Origin: Hymenopus coronatus
Taxonomy: Eukaryota; Arthropoda; Insecta; Mantodea; Hymenopodidae
DNA length: 64,000 nucleotides
Reading direction: 5' to 3'
NCBI GenBank assembly: GCA_030762935.1
Contig: CM060899.1
Span: forward strand, 13,809,001-13,873,000
Shown here: positions 18,674 to 30,792 of the stretch, piece by piece
How the letters are laid out: each line of letters opens with the position of its first letter
How positions within the stretch are numbered: the first letter of the stretch is position 1
Position numbers and translations under genes: made by a program
Notes under the pieces: generated by a model
Databases searched by the model: none
Seen by the model: the letters and a program-made list of their open reading frames with translations, nothing else
What the model was told of the DNA's origin: nothing

Positions 18674-20365
18674 ATGCCTTCCCATACCCACCGCTCCCAT
18701 CCAACTAGCAGGCCCCAACCAGTGCAAATGGATGCACCCACCCCAAGCACCAGCTCTGGTGCTCCTCCCAGAGCAGGCTCGAGCTCGACTCGGCCTACTC
18801 AGAAGACCAACCGTTCTCGCCCATTAAGCCGAGACAGGCAAATTTCGACACCCGCCCAGGGGGGTCCCAGCGGTGAAGGTAATGCCGCAAACAAATCTAC
18901 TACCACCATGACTGAGGTCATGGACCACTCCATAATGGATGCTGAGGAAGCCAGCTCATCCGACATCTCCACGGAGAGGGAAGACGGGGCTGGATGGCAG
19001 CAAGTCCGATATAATCGTGGGAGGCGAGAACAGGCCCCGCACCTGACCACGGAGGGTGTGCCCTCCAGTCAGCAGGGACAGAGCAGGCGACACCTTCCGC
19101 CAATCATTGTGGACGACTTCCGGGGCGTGACAGGCTTCCTTAGGGAGGTTATGCCATCGTTCGCGGCGTCGTGCTCGGTGACGAAGCGGAGGAGTCGTTA
19201 TGTCTTCCAGGCGAAAGCTCTGGAGGATTATCAGCGCCTCCTTATAACCCTGGGGAAGAAGAGCATCCCCCACCTTACATTCGGACTAGACAAAACGAAG
19301 GACATCCGAAGGGTCATCCGGGGACTTCCAGTGGACACACCGGTGAGCGAGATTGAGGACGACCTCCGCCGCCAGGGCATCCGCCCCCGAGTCGTAAAAC
19401 AACTCACCAAGGCCGCTTCAAATGGCCAAGCAGCCAGAATCCCCATCCCCCTCTTCCTTATTATAGTGTTACCTCCGGGTAAAGGTAGAGCAGTCCAGGG
19501 GCTCTGGCGGTCCCCCCCCCCCCAAAAAAAAATTTCACAGGTGTCTGGGGTTTAATCACTCCAGCCACTTCTGTTTCAGAAACCTCCGCTGCCTTCGCTG
19601 CGGAGGGTCCCACACCAAGGAGGTCTGCCCAAGATCCATCACAGATGTGCCCACTTGTGCAAACTGCCAGGGGGAGCATGTGGCTTGTTACGGCCGGTGT
19701 ACTAAACGAAAAGCCATAATAGCGGCTCGACGCCCACAACCACCACAGAGACAAGTTCAACCAGCACAACCTGCAACAGGAACTCAGCAGCAACAAGCAC
19801 CCGCCGATACCACGCAGCAGCAACAAAAGCTCCCGCTACTGCCACACATCAACAAGAACATCCAGCTCTAGGATCAGGCCGCTCCCCCGGCACACTTACA
19901 GCAGCACGACCGTCTCCACGTGACCCAAGGATGTCCACACGAAAGGACCCACGACCACGTACGACAGTCCCAGCCACCCATACCAACACCTCTCAGGCAC
20001 CGAGAGAGCGTGGGACTCCCAGGAGGCCGGAAACTGATTCGGCGGCTCCGGAAGAGCGCCGCGGAGAGGAGCCGGCCGCCAGGGACCGTCCCACCGCTCG
20101 GACTGAGCCCTCATCCCGCCCAATTCAAAACCCAACTCCCGCCCCCACCACCACACAAGCTTCAACCCTTTGCTCCGGCTTTGACCTCGCGGAGATGCTG
20201 AAGTGGCTGCAACAACTGCTGCAGATCCACGGAAGGCAGATCTGTGAGCTGATCGGCCGCTTCCTCTCTGCCAACGACCCGGCTGGCAAAATGCTTGTTG
20301 CCATGGAGGGGCTCGCCCTACTGACCAGCATCGTCCCGAGCACCCGGAATGGCGGATCAAACTAG
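18674..20365 (+). pseudogene. Jockey B ORF1, gag-like protein, frameshifted
   Basis: Starts at ATG 18674. The N-terminal ~110 residues are Ser/Thr/Pro-rich. A central domain follows (WQQVRYNRGRREQAPHL, PPIIVDDFRGVTGFLREVM, DIRRVIRGLPVDTPVSEIED, RIPIPLFLIIVLPPGK). This frame is lost at a C12/A9 double homopolymer (19512-19532). The true frame goes on as KFHRCLGFNHSSHFCFRNL, then knuckles CLRCGGSHTKEVC and CANCQGEHVACYGRC, then a Gln/Pro-rich linker. A second frame change falls in about 19770-19870. The last frame (from about 19875) ends TAG 20363-20365 after LLQIHGRQICELIGRFL. Confidence 0.85.
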
Positions 20366-23052
20366 GTATAGAACCTCGTTTAGATTCGCGTTCTGGAACG
20401 CGTGTGGACTGTCTGACCAGGAGGGAGAGCTCCTACATTTTCCCAGAAGTCAAGCTCTGGACGTCATTCTAGTCTGTGAAACACATCTACGACCAAACTT
20501 CCGCTTCCGCCTACCGGGCTACGTCTGTCACAGGACGGATCGCCAGGGCCGCCCAGGAGGTGGCACCGCGATCCTAGTGAGGCAAACCGTGACCCACAGG
20601 CCCGTCCAGCTCCCACCCCTCCAAACCCTAGAGGCCACCGCAGCGATGGTTGACCTCGGCGGTGAAGAGGTCTTAATAGTCTCCGTGTACCACCCTCCCA
20701 GAGGGCAGTTCTTACCCAATGACTACCAATCCTCCTAAACCTACATCCCAGTGCAATACTGGCCGGAGACTTCAATGCCAAGCACCCTCGCTTGCACTGC
20801 GGTCGACGGGCAGACGCCCGAGGCAACGCAATAGTTCGCCTGGTTAACGCGGACCCTCAGCTTCAAGTGCAGGGTCCCTGGCAACCCACTCACCATCCGC
20901 GAGGTGGAGGACTGGCCACAGTCATCCACTTCGCGATCACTAAACATCTCTCATTTCATCTCACACTCACCACTATCAACGCACCACATTCCGACCATAA
21001 TCCAGTGTTGGCAGAGATCAACACCCGGGTTGCCAGCCACGACACCACGGTTAAAAACCGGGTGATAGATTGGGACGGCGTCAGAAACTGCCTCCGCACT
21101 TCCATCCCCCCAAAAACCCGAATTACAGACATCCAAACCCTGGTGGCTGCGGTCTCATCCTTCACCTCCATTTTGACACGAACTGCCCGAAACCTAACTG
21201 TGGAATCCCCGGCACCCTTGCACCCTGACGTCCTCCCCTTGGATCTCACCCTACTCATCCGCCGCTCTTGGGCGGCACGGAGACGATACCAGCGACATCG
21301 CACGCCGCACAATCGAGCGCTCCTACGGCGACTTCGTCGTCAGGTCTCTCTCCGACTGCGCGAGCACCGAGTGCAAGCGTGGGAGGAGACGATGACTTGG
21401 TTGCGCGTCGAGGAAGGCGACGTGTGGAGAATCGCTAAAATCCTCAAAAACCGCAGAGGCCAATACACCTCACCCCTCCAAGGCACCCGAGGCCTCGCCT
21501 ACGACCCCCAAGCCAAAGCCGATGTGTTTGCAGAACAGTTAGAGCGGACCATGCATCCAAGAGACGAACCCCAGGACGATTTCTTCTCCGACCAAGTCCG
21601 AAGGGAGGTTCGACGTTTCTTTCGGAGACCCCCAGAGGACGAGAACCCACTTCCCGTCATACGCCCTAGCGAACTCCAAGGCGCACTCCGGTGTCTCAAC
21701 CCCAAGAAGGCGGCGGGACCTGATGGGCTAACCCCCCTCATGCTCCGCCACCTCCCTTTCAACGCTGTGCTCTTCCTCACACGGGTCTTCAATATGTGTC
21801 TGTCACTCGGTCACTTTCCACGAGAGTGGAGGGAGGCCAGTGTCATATGCATATTGAAGCCTGGGAAGGACCCGGTGCACCCATCCAATTACCGCTCCAT
21901 CAGCCTCCTCCCGACCCTTTCTAAGGTACTCGAGAGGATGGTCCTTAACCGCCTGTCCCCGCTTCTAGGGGACATCCAAGCCATCCCAGACCATCAGTTT
22001 GGATTTCGTCCTGGGCATTCAACGCCCCAGCAGCTGCTGCGGGTAGTGGAGGCGGCCTCCCTGGGCTTCCAGGAGGGCGCATTCACTGTCGCGGTATCGC
22101 TGGACGTTGAAAAGGCCTTCTCAACCACCTGGCACGCGGGTCTCCTATACAAACTCATCCACCTGGGACTACCCACACAGGCACTCAACATACTGCACAG
22201 CTACCTAAGACACAGACATTTCCACGTCACAGTCGCGGGGAAAACATCTACACGACGACCTGCAAGAGGCGGAGTCCCCGAAGGCTCTGTACTATCCCCG
22301 ACCCTCTTCAACATCTACATGGCAGACTTTCCAACCCAGCAGTCCGTCAACATCGCCCAGTATGCGGATGACGTGCTGCTGTACAACACAGACAGACACT
22401 TAATCAGAGCCTTCAACCCCATACAACGACATCTCCGCCTCGTCCAAGGATGGTGCCGGCGTTGGCGATTGTCCGTGAACGCGGACAAGAGCCACGCCAT
22501 TGTTTTTACAAAGCGCCACATCCCCGCAGACTGTCCCACACTGTCCTACCAGGGCCAAAGAATAGAGTGGCGAAACTCCGTCTCCTACCTGGGGGTTAAA
22601 CTGGACAAGGGTCTAACTCTTGGCGAACACATACGGGGCGTCTCAGCCAAGGCACAGGGGCTATCGCCTCCCTGTACCCCATGCTGAAGTCCAGGATGCC
22701 TGTTCGTCTAAAGATACACCATTTCCGGGCGCTGATAATCCCCCTCATGCTATACGCCTGCCAGGTCTGGGGCATGGCCGCAGACAGCTGGTTGCACCTG
22801 CTCCAACGGGCACAGAACAGAGGACTCCGGTCCATCTACTCTGTGGGCCGTGCATTCCCCGTGAGACTGCTGCATGAGGCTTCCTCGCTACCATATGTGG
22901 ATGACGAAATTAGACGCCGGGCCACAAAATTTTACGAAAAGTTACACCAACATCAGAGCGTCCTGGTTAGGTCTCTTGGTGATTACAATCCCAGAACACG
23001 CCGCTTCAGGCGTCATCGGGTTCCCCGCATGGCTTGCGGGCATACCAGATAA
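20349..23052 (+). pseudogene. Jockey B ORF2: APE endonuclease and reverse transcriptase, two 1-nt frameshifts
   Basis: ATG at 20349 overlaps the end of ORF1 by 17 nt in another frame. Endonuclease: FRFAFWNACGLS, LVCETHLRPNF, GGGTAILVRQTV, VSVYHPPRG; a frameshift near 20722-20730; then ILAGDFNAKHPR and APHSDHNPVLAE. RT: LNPKKAAGPDGLTPLML, SNYRSISLLPTLSK, FGFRPGHSTPQQLL, VSLDVEKAFSTTWHAG, GGVPEGSVLSPTLFNIYM, and YADD at 22361-22372. A second frameshift near 22660 follows AKAQG (one G missing from a G run). The tail reads MLYACQVWGMAADSWLHLL and ends at 23052. About 900 codons, full length for Jockey ORF2. All catalytic residues I can see are intact. Confidence 0.93.
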
Positions 23053-23418
23053 CATTGGAGCAACTCCAACAGCCGCACAAAAGCTGAGCTCCATTACAAC
23101 CTCACCAAGAGGTGACTAGCTTCTAAATTAAAACCTGCAAAATTATTCTAACATGTTTTTAAACGCATAATTTTGAAACTCCATACACCAGAAGTGCAGA
23201 AGGGTCGCTGCACCCAATTGACATTCGTTGAGGAGCAAAATGCTACCTCCTTTTTACCCACACCCATCCCAAAAAATGAAACAGCCATCCTTAACACCCC
23301 ATCCCGAAATAAAAACCCTGCGGTTAAACCCTGTTGAGGGTGGGTACGCAGCAAAAACACTCTGGCTGAACCTCAGCCAGCCAGTAACTTGAGTGAGTGA
23401 GTGAGTGAGTGAGTGAGT
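23053..23418 (+). other. 3' UTR and (TGAG)n tail of Jockey B
   Basis: Non-coding. It closes with about seven TGAG repeats (23390-23418) directly abutting the TSD. Confidence 0.85.
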
Positions 23419-23640
23419 GAGACAATGCAGGAGTTCACCCTGGCAATTGAACAGCTGGTGAACAAAATCCTCATGAACCTATCACCTAGTTACGTGTCCC
23501 ACGAAGCTGCCTACTCCTTCATTATTGGGGTACGTGACACCAAGATACGAGAACACCTTATGCTTGTCAGCTATAAAACCATCCACGAGACATTAACAGC
23601 AACCACTTTTGTACATCTCATGTAACCCTATTTTGGAAAT
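23419..23640 (+). pseudogene. Ty3/gypsy gag continuation after Jockey B
   Basis: ETMQEFTLAIEQLVNKILMN, SYVSHEAAYSFIIGVRDTK and HLMLVSYKTIHETL continue the gag begun at 17652. The same block occurs in the second gag fossil near 38700-38880. The coding sense fades after 23640. Confidence 0.7.
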
Positions 23641-24227
23641 GCTACAACTGATAATTTCATTCCTCTGTCAAACAGGAAAGAACTTTGCTAAAAAGGAGCA
23701 TAAAATAACTATTTTCTTTATTATCGACATATCAATTAGACGGATCACATTAGCACTACCCGTGTGCCAGAATATCGTCTTGTAGGTTTTCCTTTCCATA
23801 GCAGTATATCTGATGAATTTAAGCAGTGCTTCCAAGCACACTTAAACACCAGTGGTTATTGGCAGGTGTGAACTCGGGACATTGCGATCAAAAGGCCAAC
23901 GCCGAACCAATTGACAACTTAGAATAATCTAAATCATTGTTGATACCTTTAATACAGCTAGACGGAAAGTGCTTCTGTCTGTGTTTTCAACTTATATACT
24001 ACATTCAAGCGTTATTTACAAAACTGGTGCCAATGTCATCATATCTTATAAAGAGATGTCCAAGCAAATGCTTACTGTTAGCTCTATGCTATACAGTGCT
24101 AATATAGATGCCTCTTCAAATAAGAAAACTCCTGAAACTGTCAGCTTTCACAATGATACCACATCGGGCGTAGATGTTATACATAAGATGTAACACAAAT
24201 ACACTTCTAAGAGCCAGGACAAGGCGC
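23641..24227. other. No gene recognised
   Basis: AT-rich. Minus strand 23820-23890 has a weak tRNA-like pair (TTGGCCTTTTGATC and GAGTTCACACC) that could be an old SINE head. Nothing else is seen. Confidence 0.4.
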
Positions 24228-24968
24228 TGGCTCACTCATGTTTTCTATAGCATTCTACATAATGCTATGATCAATGCTCATACCTTGCAAAACTGATAAC
24301 TGGTCCATTTATGTCTTCTATACATGCTACACCTGGCTATGACTCATCCTCATATCTTATATAAGATGATAACTGGAGCATTCCTGTTCTCTATAACGTT
24401 CTACACCTAGGTATGATCATAGTTCATACCTTGTCTAATCTGATAACTGGACCATTCATGTCATACTTAGGTCATACTTTGTAAATCTGATGACTGGACC
24501 ATTTAAGTCTTCTATAACATTCTATACCTAGTTATGATCAATGTTCATACCTTGTCTAATCTGATAACTGGACCATCCATGTCCTCTGTAACATTCTACA
24601 CCTAGCTATGATCAATGCTCATACCCTATATAAACTGATAACTAGTATATGCATGTTCTCTAAAACATTCTACACCTACTTGATGAATGATCATAGTTTG
24701 TATATGCTGATAACCACTACATTCACGTTCTCTATAATAGTCTACATCTAGCTACGATCATTGTTCATACCTTACATAAGCTGATAGCTGGACCACTCAT
24801 GTTCTCTACAACATTTTACACCCAGCAATGATCAATACTCATACCTTGTGTAAGCTGATAACTGGGGCATTCATGTTCTCCATGGCGCTCTACACCTAGC
24901 CATGAGCAATGTTCATACTCTGCATAAGCTGATAATTGGACAATTCATGTCCTCTGCCACATTCTACA
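24228..24968 (+). repeat. Tandem satellite, ~10 units of 73-74 bp
   Basis: Units begin CTGATAACTGGACCATTCAT at about 24292, 24366, 24440, 24488, 24561, 24635, 24708, 24781, 24855 and 24929. One unit is shortened to 48 bp. Units differ by 10-25 percent. There are no spacers and no dyads, so this is a satellite, not CRISPR. Confidence 0.9.
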
Positions 24969-25329
24969 GTTGACTGCCCGCCGGGTCAAAACTCCCCTTA
25001 TAAAAAATTGGTGCAACAGCCGAAGATAAAGACCAATATAAAAATAAATCATTAATAATATAATAGTCAAAGTTCGATAAAAAAAAAGTGCATGCAAATA
25101 AAGCTATAGATTGCACAATAAGAAAGATGAATCTACAGAGGTATTTCATCAAGAAACGAAAAATTGTATAAATATGATTATACACCTAAATTCTCATTGC
25201 AGAAGTCAGTTGTGATAAAAATTAACAAACTTTATCTACCACTCCATTATCATCCTTGAGGATAAAAATAACTAAAACTTAATGCTCATTGCAAAAGTCA
25301 CGTTATATACAATTCCGTTATCATCCGAC
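24969..25329. other. AT-rich stretch, possibly I-3 3' UTR
   Basis: Lies directly after the end of I-3 ORF2 on the minus strand. No independent feature is seen. Confidence 0.35.
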
Positions 25330-28300
25330 AGGACCTTCGCTAGACTGACTACAGTTGCCCGATTATGCGGCAGATGAGCAAACTCTTGTAGCACATGACG
25401 TGAGGACGATTCTTCGCTTCAGAGCGGGCAGATAAGAATAAGTTCCCTCTTAAGAACGTAACTGCATGTAAAACAGCAGTAGCCAATACGCAAGTTATAA
25501 ACTATCACCTCCTCATGGCAACAAATACGAGAGGAGGTTACCCAGTTTATTGAAAGCTGCTTCGCTACACTAAGCTTGTTTCCTCGCAGATCTAACCTTT
25601 CCTCCTCGTGCCAGCACGAAAGCACTGCTCTTCGCAAGACAATTCTTACTAAACTAGTGCATTAAATAGCTAGATATCCTTAAAAACAGGCAGCCTCTCT
25701 TACCAATAATGCATTTTACTCACATATAATAAATATTGCAGGGACCACAGTATATACCTTGTACAGTATGCAAATAAATACAAATAAAACTATTGAAACA
25801 CACATGAGTAATTGCAGTACTAAGATCTGTAGTTGCCGTCTTTGCTGCCAATTCTACCAGTTCATTTGCCGGCAAGCCAACGTGACCAGGAATCCCTGCA
25901 TACGCACATTCACCCCGGAAGCATGTAAAACTTAAAGCGCATCCTGAATGCACTACACGATAGGATGGTGGATGTATCTACCGCTCATGAACACTCTGAA
26001 GTGCACTAAAGGAACCACTCATAGGGAATTCACTAAAATTTTGACAACAAACATGGAGAATGACTTGGTATATGATACAGAGTTTTGCAGTGTACCTGTG
26101 TATGCTTCTATGCAAACCAGATATACATAGATCGGTTTCATAAACAAAGAAACATCGAAAGCCGTCAGTGCACTGAATTCCATTGTTGTATTTACAAAAT
26201 ACAATCGTAATGAGATAAAATCTCTAAAAACACAAGTACGGATATACAAACGGGGATATTACACTTTCCGTATATCGTCATCCCGAAATCTACTGGGACA
26301 TAGCATGCAAGCAAGGTGAGTACAACCTCTGCTCCTTGGAAAGCATACTAGTCATTTCAATATCGTACTTCCGAAGAAGCTCTCTGAAAGTTATAGCCAT
26401 CAGCCTTGGACTATGTGAGAATTTTCTGTAGCGTTCGTTGAGTTCGGAACGGAAAAAGAGAGAAAACTTAGGATCCACAGCATGCATTTGAACTCACATC
26501 CATTATTTGCTAACAGGACTTCAAGCTGACATTGCAAATGGGGTTCTGCCGATTAAACCTCGCAAATGGAGTGGTTGCAAAAGCTCCAACAGCCGCACGG
26601 ATGCCCTGATTATGGACAGTGACTAATCCTCTCAGCACAGATATCGTGCTGAATAAACTGTGCACCTGTTATCTAACTTGGTGCGTGAGATAAAGACGCA
26701 ACAACACTGTGCGAGCCGCTCCTCAAAATTTGCCACTTAACATCCATAGGATATTCAGAGCGCGGTCATACCGCGCTTTCAGTATGCTATATGTGGTGAC
26801 CAGCCGATTGAATAGTAACCCAAAAAATCTCGTCTCATCCGCGAATGGTAGTAAATCTGGAGCGAGTCCTAAGGAATGTGGTGATCACCTCCTACGGCGT
26901 CAGAAGTTAACCTAAAGTGGTTTCTAGGTTTGAGAAACGAAAAGATTTTGGAAGTCCAATCTGAAAGTTTATCAAAACACTGCTATAGACGCAGTTCCAA
27001 AAACAGCACAAGCTCAGAAGTACAAGAGGCAGTAAAGTCGTCTACGAAAAATTAGGAGGATTTACGTGATGGAACACAGTTCGATATAGAATTAATTGCT
27101 ATAGCACACAGCGCGTCGCTGAGTGTCGATCCTTGAGGCATTCCTTTCTCTTGAACCAAAAGATTCGAAAAAGAGGAAGCGAACTCTAATCGGAAAACGG
27201 TTGCTTATATGCTACTGAATGAACAACGTAGGTGTCCATGTATATTCCAGTTGTGTAGGGAACGTCTTATACTGTCTCGCCAAAAAAATCATAATCATAA
27301 TATAATCCTAATTGTTTGAAAGTTTTTCATGAATCCGGTCATGGTCTACTCGATATCAATATAACGTGGTCAAACGCTGACCCACGTCAAAAATCGCACT
27401 GGGTATTGACCAGTATGTAGTGAGTTTCCAGTTACCATACCAACCGGCCATTGATGATGCATTCCATCAGCTGGCAAACGAAACCAGTGAGAAAGATGGC
27501 GGCTTTTTCCAGCTTTTAAACTACGTATGGTAACCTTTCACCCCTGTCCTAGAAAAAAGGCTTCAACTTCAACTTTAGCTGTTTAACTTCTTTTTGTAAT
27601 TGATTATATCGTTTTACTTCAGCCACACTTTGTTTTATCCGGTCCTTTATATCCATGCAGTTGCCCGCACTTAATCATCGTCATAATCTGCATATAGTAT
27701 GTTTTATAGTAGGTGGGCGTATTGTTTTAGCTTAATATGGTTTTAGTGTCAGCTATTTTAAGCCTTTTTATGAACCTTACTCGTTTTAGCAATAGGTGCT
27801 TTTATTCTCGATTTTATTTCAAATTTTATCTATTATTTTATATCGGCTAACTTTTATCATAATTTTAACTCTGCACTTTTGTCGTTTTAGATATTTTAAG
27901 GGCGCTGGAAACCAACGAGTTGATATAATCTCAATAATTATGATGATCTTACTTTTAGGGGGTAGATATTGCTACATTTGGACGAGGATTCCAACTTGAT
28001 CTAGTGAGAGTTTCGCGAAGATGAAATCACACGCATAATTCCGCCAAGGTGAAAAGGCGAATGTAATTTAGAAGGCTTCTAGAACGAAAAGAGAAATCTT
28101 GAGATTCCGTCTGAGCTTTATCTGAAAGAAATTAGGCGAATAATTTTCGAAGCTTGACAGTTTAGCGAAAGTGTTGCTTTAAAAAAAAACAAAAAAAAAA
28201 CACGTCTGCAGCTGTTTTTAGACCGGCGATTGTCATATGGGTAGATTTTCCGGTCTCACGCCTTAACGTATTCCATATGACAGCGGAAGGTTTATGTCGA

Positions 28301-29145
28301 ACGAACGAAGCTACAAACCTGCTCCGGTATGTATTTTTGTTATCCTATATAGCTTCTCGACATTTGGCACGTAGCCTCTCATACTGCATCAGGTTATCCA
28401 GTATAAGGCGATGCAGGAAATGCCTGGGAACACGCCTCCGAGCACTAATGTTATTCCGGCATTCATCTGTCTACCAAAGTACCGGAGATCGTCAGGGTTG
28501 GAAAGTCGACCGCAGTAAAGACTGCTCTACAATAGAAAGAATTGGCTGTGTGATGTATTCGACTAAAACATATGACCGACTGCACTCAAGCCTAAGGCTG
28601 CGGAGGAATTTTAAATACCGCCTGGCGGACACAGACACGAAAGCTTGTGAATAAAATCTTTATCCCTACAATATCGCACACGTAAAACTGCTTTCAGCGG
28701 TTAGGTACTGTGGCGAATTGCATTCCGTCCAGGTAAACCTGGACGACCTGTTCTTGGACTCTGGAGTAACGGTTTCAGTTGGCTTGAACTAAGCGCCACC
28801 AGGATAAACGCGTGGATAAATTATCTTGTGTTAAAAGACCAATAAGACATGAAAAGCTATCATAAGTATGTAAATCAGAGATCATACTCCATTGTAAAGA
28901 AACTCTAATTGTGGTGAACATGCTGTTATTTCTGGCGTGAAAAGCTATTGAAAATGTAAGAAAAAACATAGGTTCTCCAGTGTTTAGGAGAGCTAGATTT
29001 TAACTATCCAAAAAATCGGTAAAAAGCTTACCTCTCACACAAACCAGAGAGGAGTCGCAAAGTGATGGGAATTCTTATAGAAACATAAAATATGTTGGTA
29101 GTTGGGAAAGTATATGTTCTAAATCAGTGAGCAAGAGCTCATCAT
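25330..29145 (-). pseudogene. I-3: decayed I-clade ORF2, 5'-truncated
   Basis: From high to low coordinates: endonuclease end (CVRGKLFTDFLDS, then IRVSLQWSMISDLHTYDS and LSTRLSWWRLVQAN, 29145-28775), linker (TGKSTHMTIAGL near 28220), KAQTESQDFSFRSRSLLNYI and TLAELC (about 28100-27980), RT (TSFVCKLMECIINGRLV near 27500, FFVDDF-type blocks, LLRKYDIEM at 26350), RNase H (IPGHVGLPANELVELAAKTA, 25890-25830) and the Cys-rich tail (LRGNKLSVAKQLSINWVTSS, 25600-25540). An AT-rich 27555-27900 stretch interrupts it and resembles an I 3' UTR in the plus sense. A further ~150-bp insertion lies near 25650-25800. About 30 percent diverged from I-1 by eye. Confidence 0.7.
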
Positions 29146-29204
29146 GTTAAATATGGGTGCTTCTTGAACGATTCGTTCATATGAGCGACTACAAGGAAAT
29201 ATAT

Positions 29205-29462
29205 AATCGCATGAATTATGGCCACGCCGTTTCGGAGAGGTTAGAGTACTCGTCTCTCAACCAAAGCGGCCCGGATTCTATTCCAGGCGGCCCCATGTGG
29301 GATTTCTGGTGGAGAAAGCGGCGGCGCAGGGGCGATTTTCTCCGGTTCTCCGATTCCCTCCGCCAGCGCATTCCAAAGGTGCTCCATCTTCATTCCATGT
29401 ATCATCAATGGCATCGCCTGGGTTGCCATATGTATTAAAAGCGTTAAACCCGATACCAAAAA
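29205..29462 (+). mobile_element. SINE-A, near full length
   Basis: Head with GAGAGGTTAGAGTACTCG and a degenerate B-box GGATTCTATTCC, body (GGGATTTCTGGTGGAGAAAG), and tail GCCATATGTATTAAAAGCG. It sits at the 5' edge of I-3. Confidence 0.7.
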
Positions 29463-29507
29463 CATGAATGGTCGACCAAAAACAAAGTCGTTAAATCGTT
29501 TCAGCTT

Positions 29508-29815
29508 TATCCAAAAAGTCGTTCTAAAAGAATCGTAAGAATTGTCACAGCCTTACCATGAATCTTCATTCAAAAGGAGTTGTAAGAATCGTGACAATTT
29601 CAGCATTGATCGTCGATGGATAAAAATAGCAATAATCATGACAGCCTTAGCATGAATCTTAAAAATCGTAAATATCGTGACAACCTTAGCATGAATCGTT
29701 CAAAACAAATCAAAAGAACCGTGACAGTCTTGGCATGAACAGTCGTTCAAAAGAATCATAGGAATCGTGACAATCCTAGCAGGAATCGTCGTTCAAAAGA
29801 ACCGCAAGAATCATT
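29508..29815 (+). repeat. Minisatellite, ~46-54 bp units
   Basis: Six to seven irregular units built around CAAAAGAATCGTAAGAATCG, GTGACAATC and AGCATGAATCGT. Confidence 0.75.
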
Positions 29816-30059
29816 ATCCCGACATTTTCGATTCATACTCGCTTGTACAATGTTTCACCCTGAGCAAAATGGAATGCTTTTTCTACTAAAACGAATGTGA
29901 GTGAATAATTCCGCATGAATACGATGATTCGCGTTGTGACCACACAGCAGGATATTGTTGTGTTGTAGGAACATCTGTCTTGTTTGCGAAACAAGAAAAC
30001 CACAATAAAACCGAATATTGCGAGTCCTGTCAACCGGAATCACTGAAATGAATTGATAG
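29816..30059. other. No gene recognised
   Basis: AT-rich with short open frames and no recognisable domain. Confidence 0.4.
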
Positions 30060-30566
30060 ACTACAAGTATTTTTAAAGCTTAACCACAAGGTACGGCCCT
30101 GCCGTGTCTGCTGGGGCTTGCAACAGCGCCCCATTGGTCCGGATTTGGTAATATAGCCACAAAAAATCTACTGAAAATCTGAGCTGTTGGATTGCCAGGC
30201 ATAATGGAGCTTCATTCAGTCACTTGCTCTCTGGAAGTGTTGACGCCCCATTCTCATGCATGTCGTGAAGCTGGTCTACAACAGTTTCAAGTAGTCGACC
30301 TCTATCTGTTCTGCCTTAGGAGATGTTCCAAATATCAGGTCACATGTTAGATGCAACTCTCTGCGAAATACCAAACCTGCTACAGTCAACCTGTGGTATC
30401 GTGGGTTGAAGAGCGGTAAGCTAGCAAGAAAAGTAGTACCCTCACACCCCAATCTCTGTGGGGATAGACCACAACCTTCCTCACATGTTCTTCTAGAGCT
30501 TTGATGTATTCCTCAACCATGCTGTCTTACTGTGTATGCTATGTGTATCTTGTGTACTCCAAGTAG

Positions 30567-30570
<4 letters not shown>

Positions 30571-30620
<50 letters not shown>
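30571..30620 (+). repeat. (CT)n microsatellite
   Basis: About 25 CT units expanded inside the gypsy integrase fossil. Confidence 0.95.
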
Positions 30621-30626
<6 letters not shown>

Positions 30627-30739
30627 AACAGGATAGACTCGATGTGATACCCTAAACGCTATGCAGCTCCAACAGTATCCCATAGAGACAAAACAGTTCC
30701 TCTACGAGGCACTTTCGAAGGTGTTACCTCCTTGTTAGG

Positions 30740-30778
30740 CGCTAATGACCTTAGCAGTTTAGCGCCCTTAAACATTAA
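30740..30778 (+). mobile_element. 39-bp I-family 3' end with 11-bp TSD
   Basis: CGCTAATGACCTTAGCAGTT then AGCGCCCTTAAACATTAA resembles the I-1 3' terminus (15714-15750). It is flanked by TCCTTGTTAGG at 30729-30739 and 30779-30789. An extreme 5' truncation of an I insertion is the simplest reading. Confidence 0.65.
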
Positions 30779-30792
30779 TCCTTGTTAGGGAT

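Larger units (their letters stand above)
18266..23418 (+). mobile_element. Jockey-clade retrotransposon B, complete, with 15-bp TSD
   Basis: 5153 bp between two perfect copies of GAGACAATGCAGGAG (18251-18265 and 23419-23433). The host sequence is a gypsy gag gene, and the gag reading resumes as ETMQEFTLAIEQL after the element. It holds a 5' UTR, ORF1, ORF2 and 3' UTR. It starts GCAGTTTTTCACGC and ends in a (TGAG)n tail rather than poly-A. It is the youngest-looking LINE here: ORF2 has only two single-base frameshifts. Confidence 0.93.

Noticed and set aside
20464..20826. Minus-strand open frames opposite Jockey B ORF2
   Set aside because: They mirror the GC-rich endonuclease and RT coding strand and contain no motif.
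24228..24968. CRISPR-like array
   Set aside because: Units are contiguous, diverged and lack unique spacers; the genome is eukaryotic.
28277..28654. 125-codon plus-strand open frame
   Set aside because: Opposite strand of the I-3 ORF2 linker, which aligns with I-1 and I-2.
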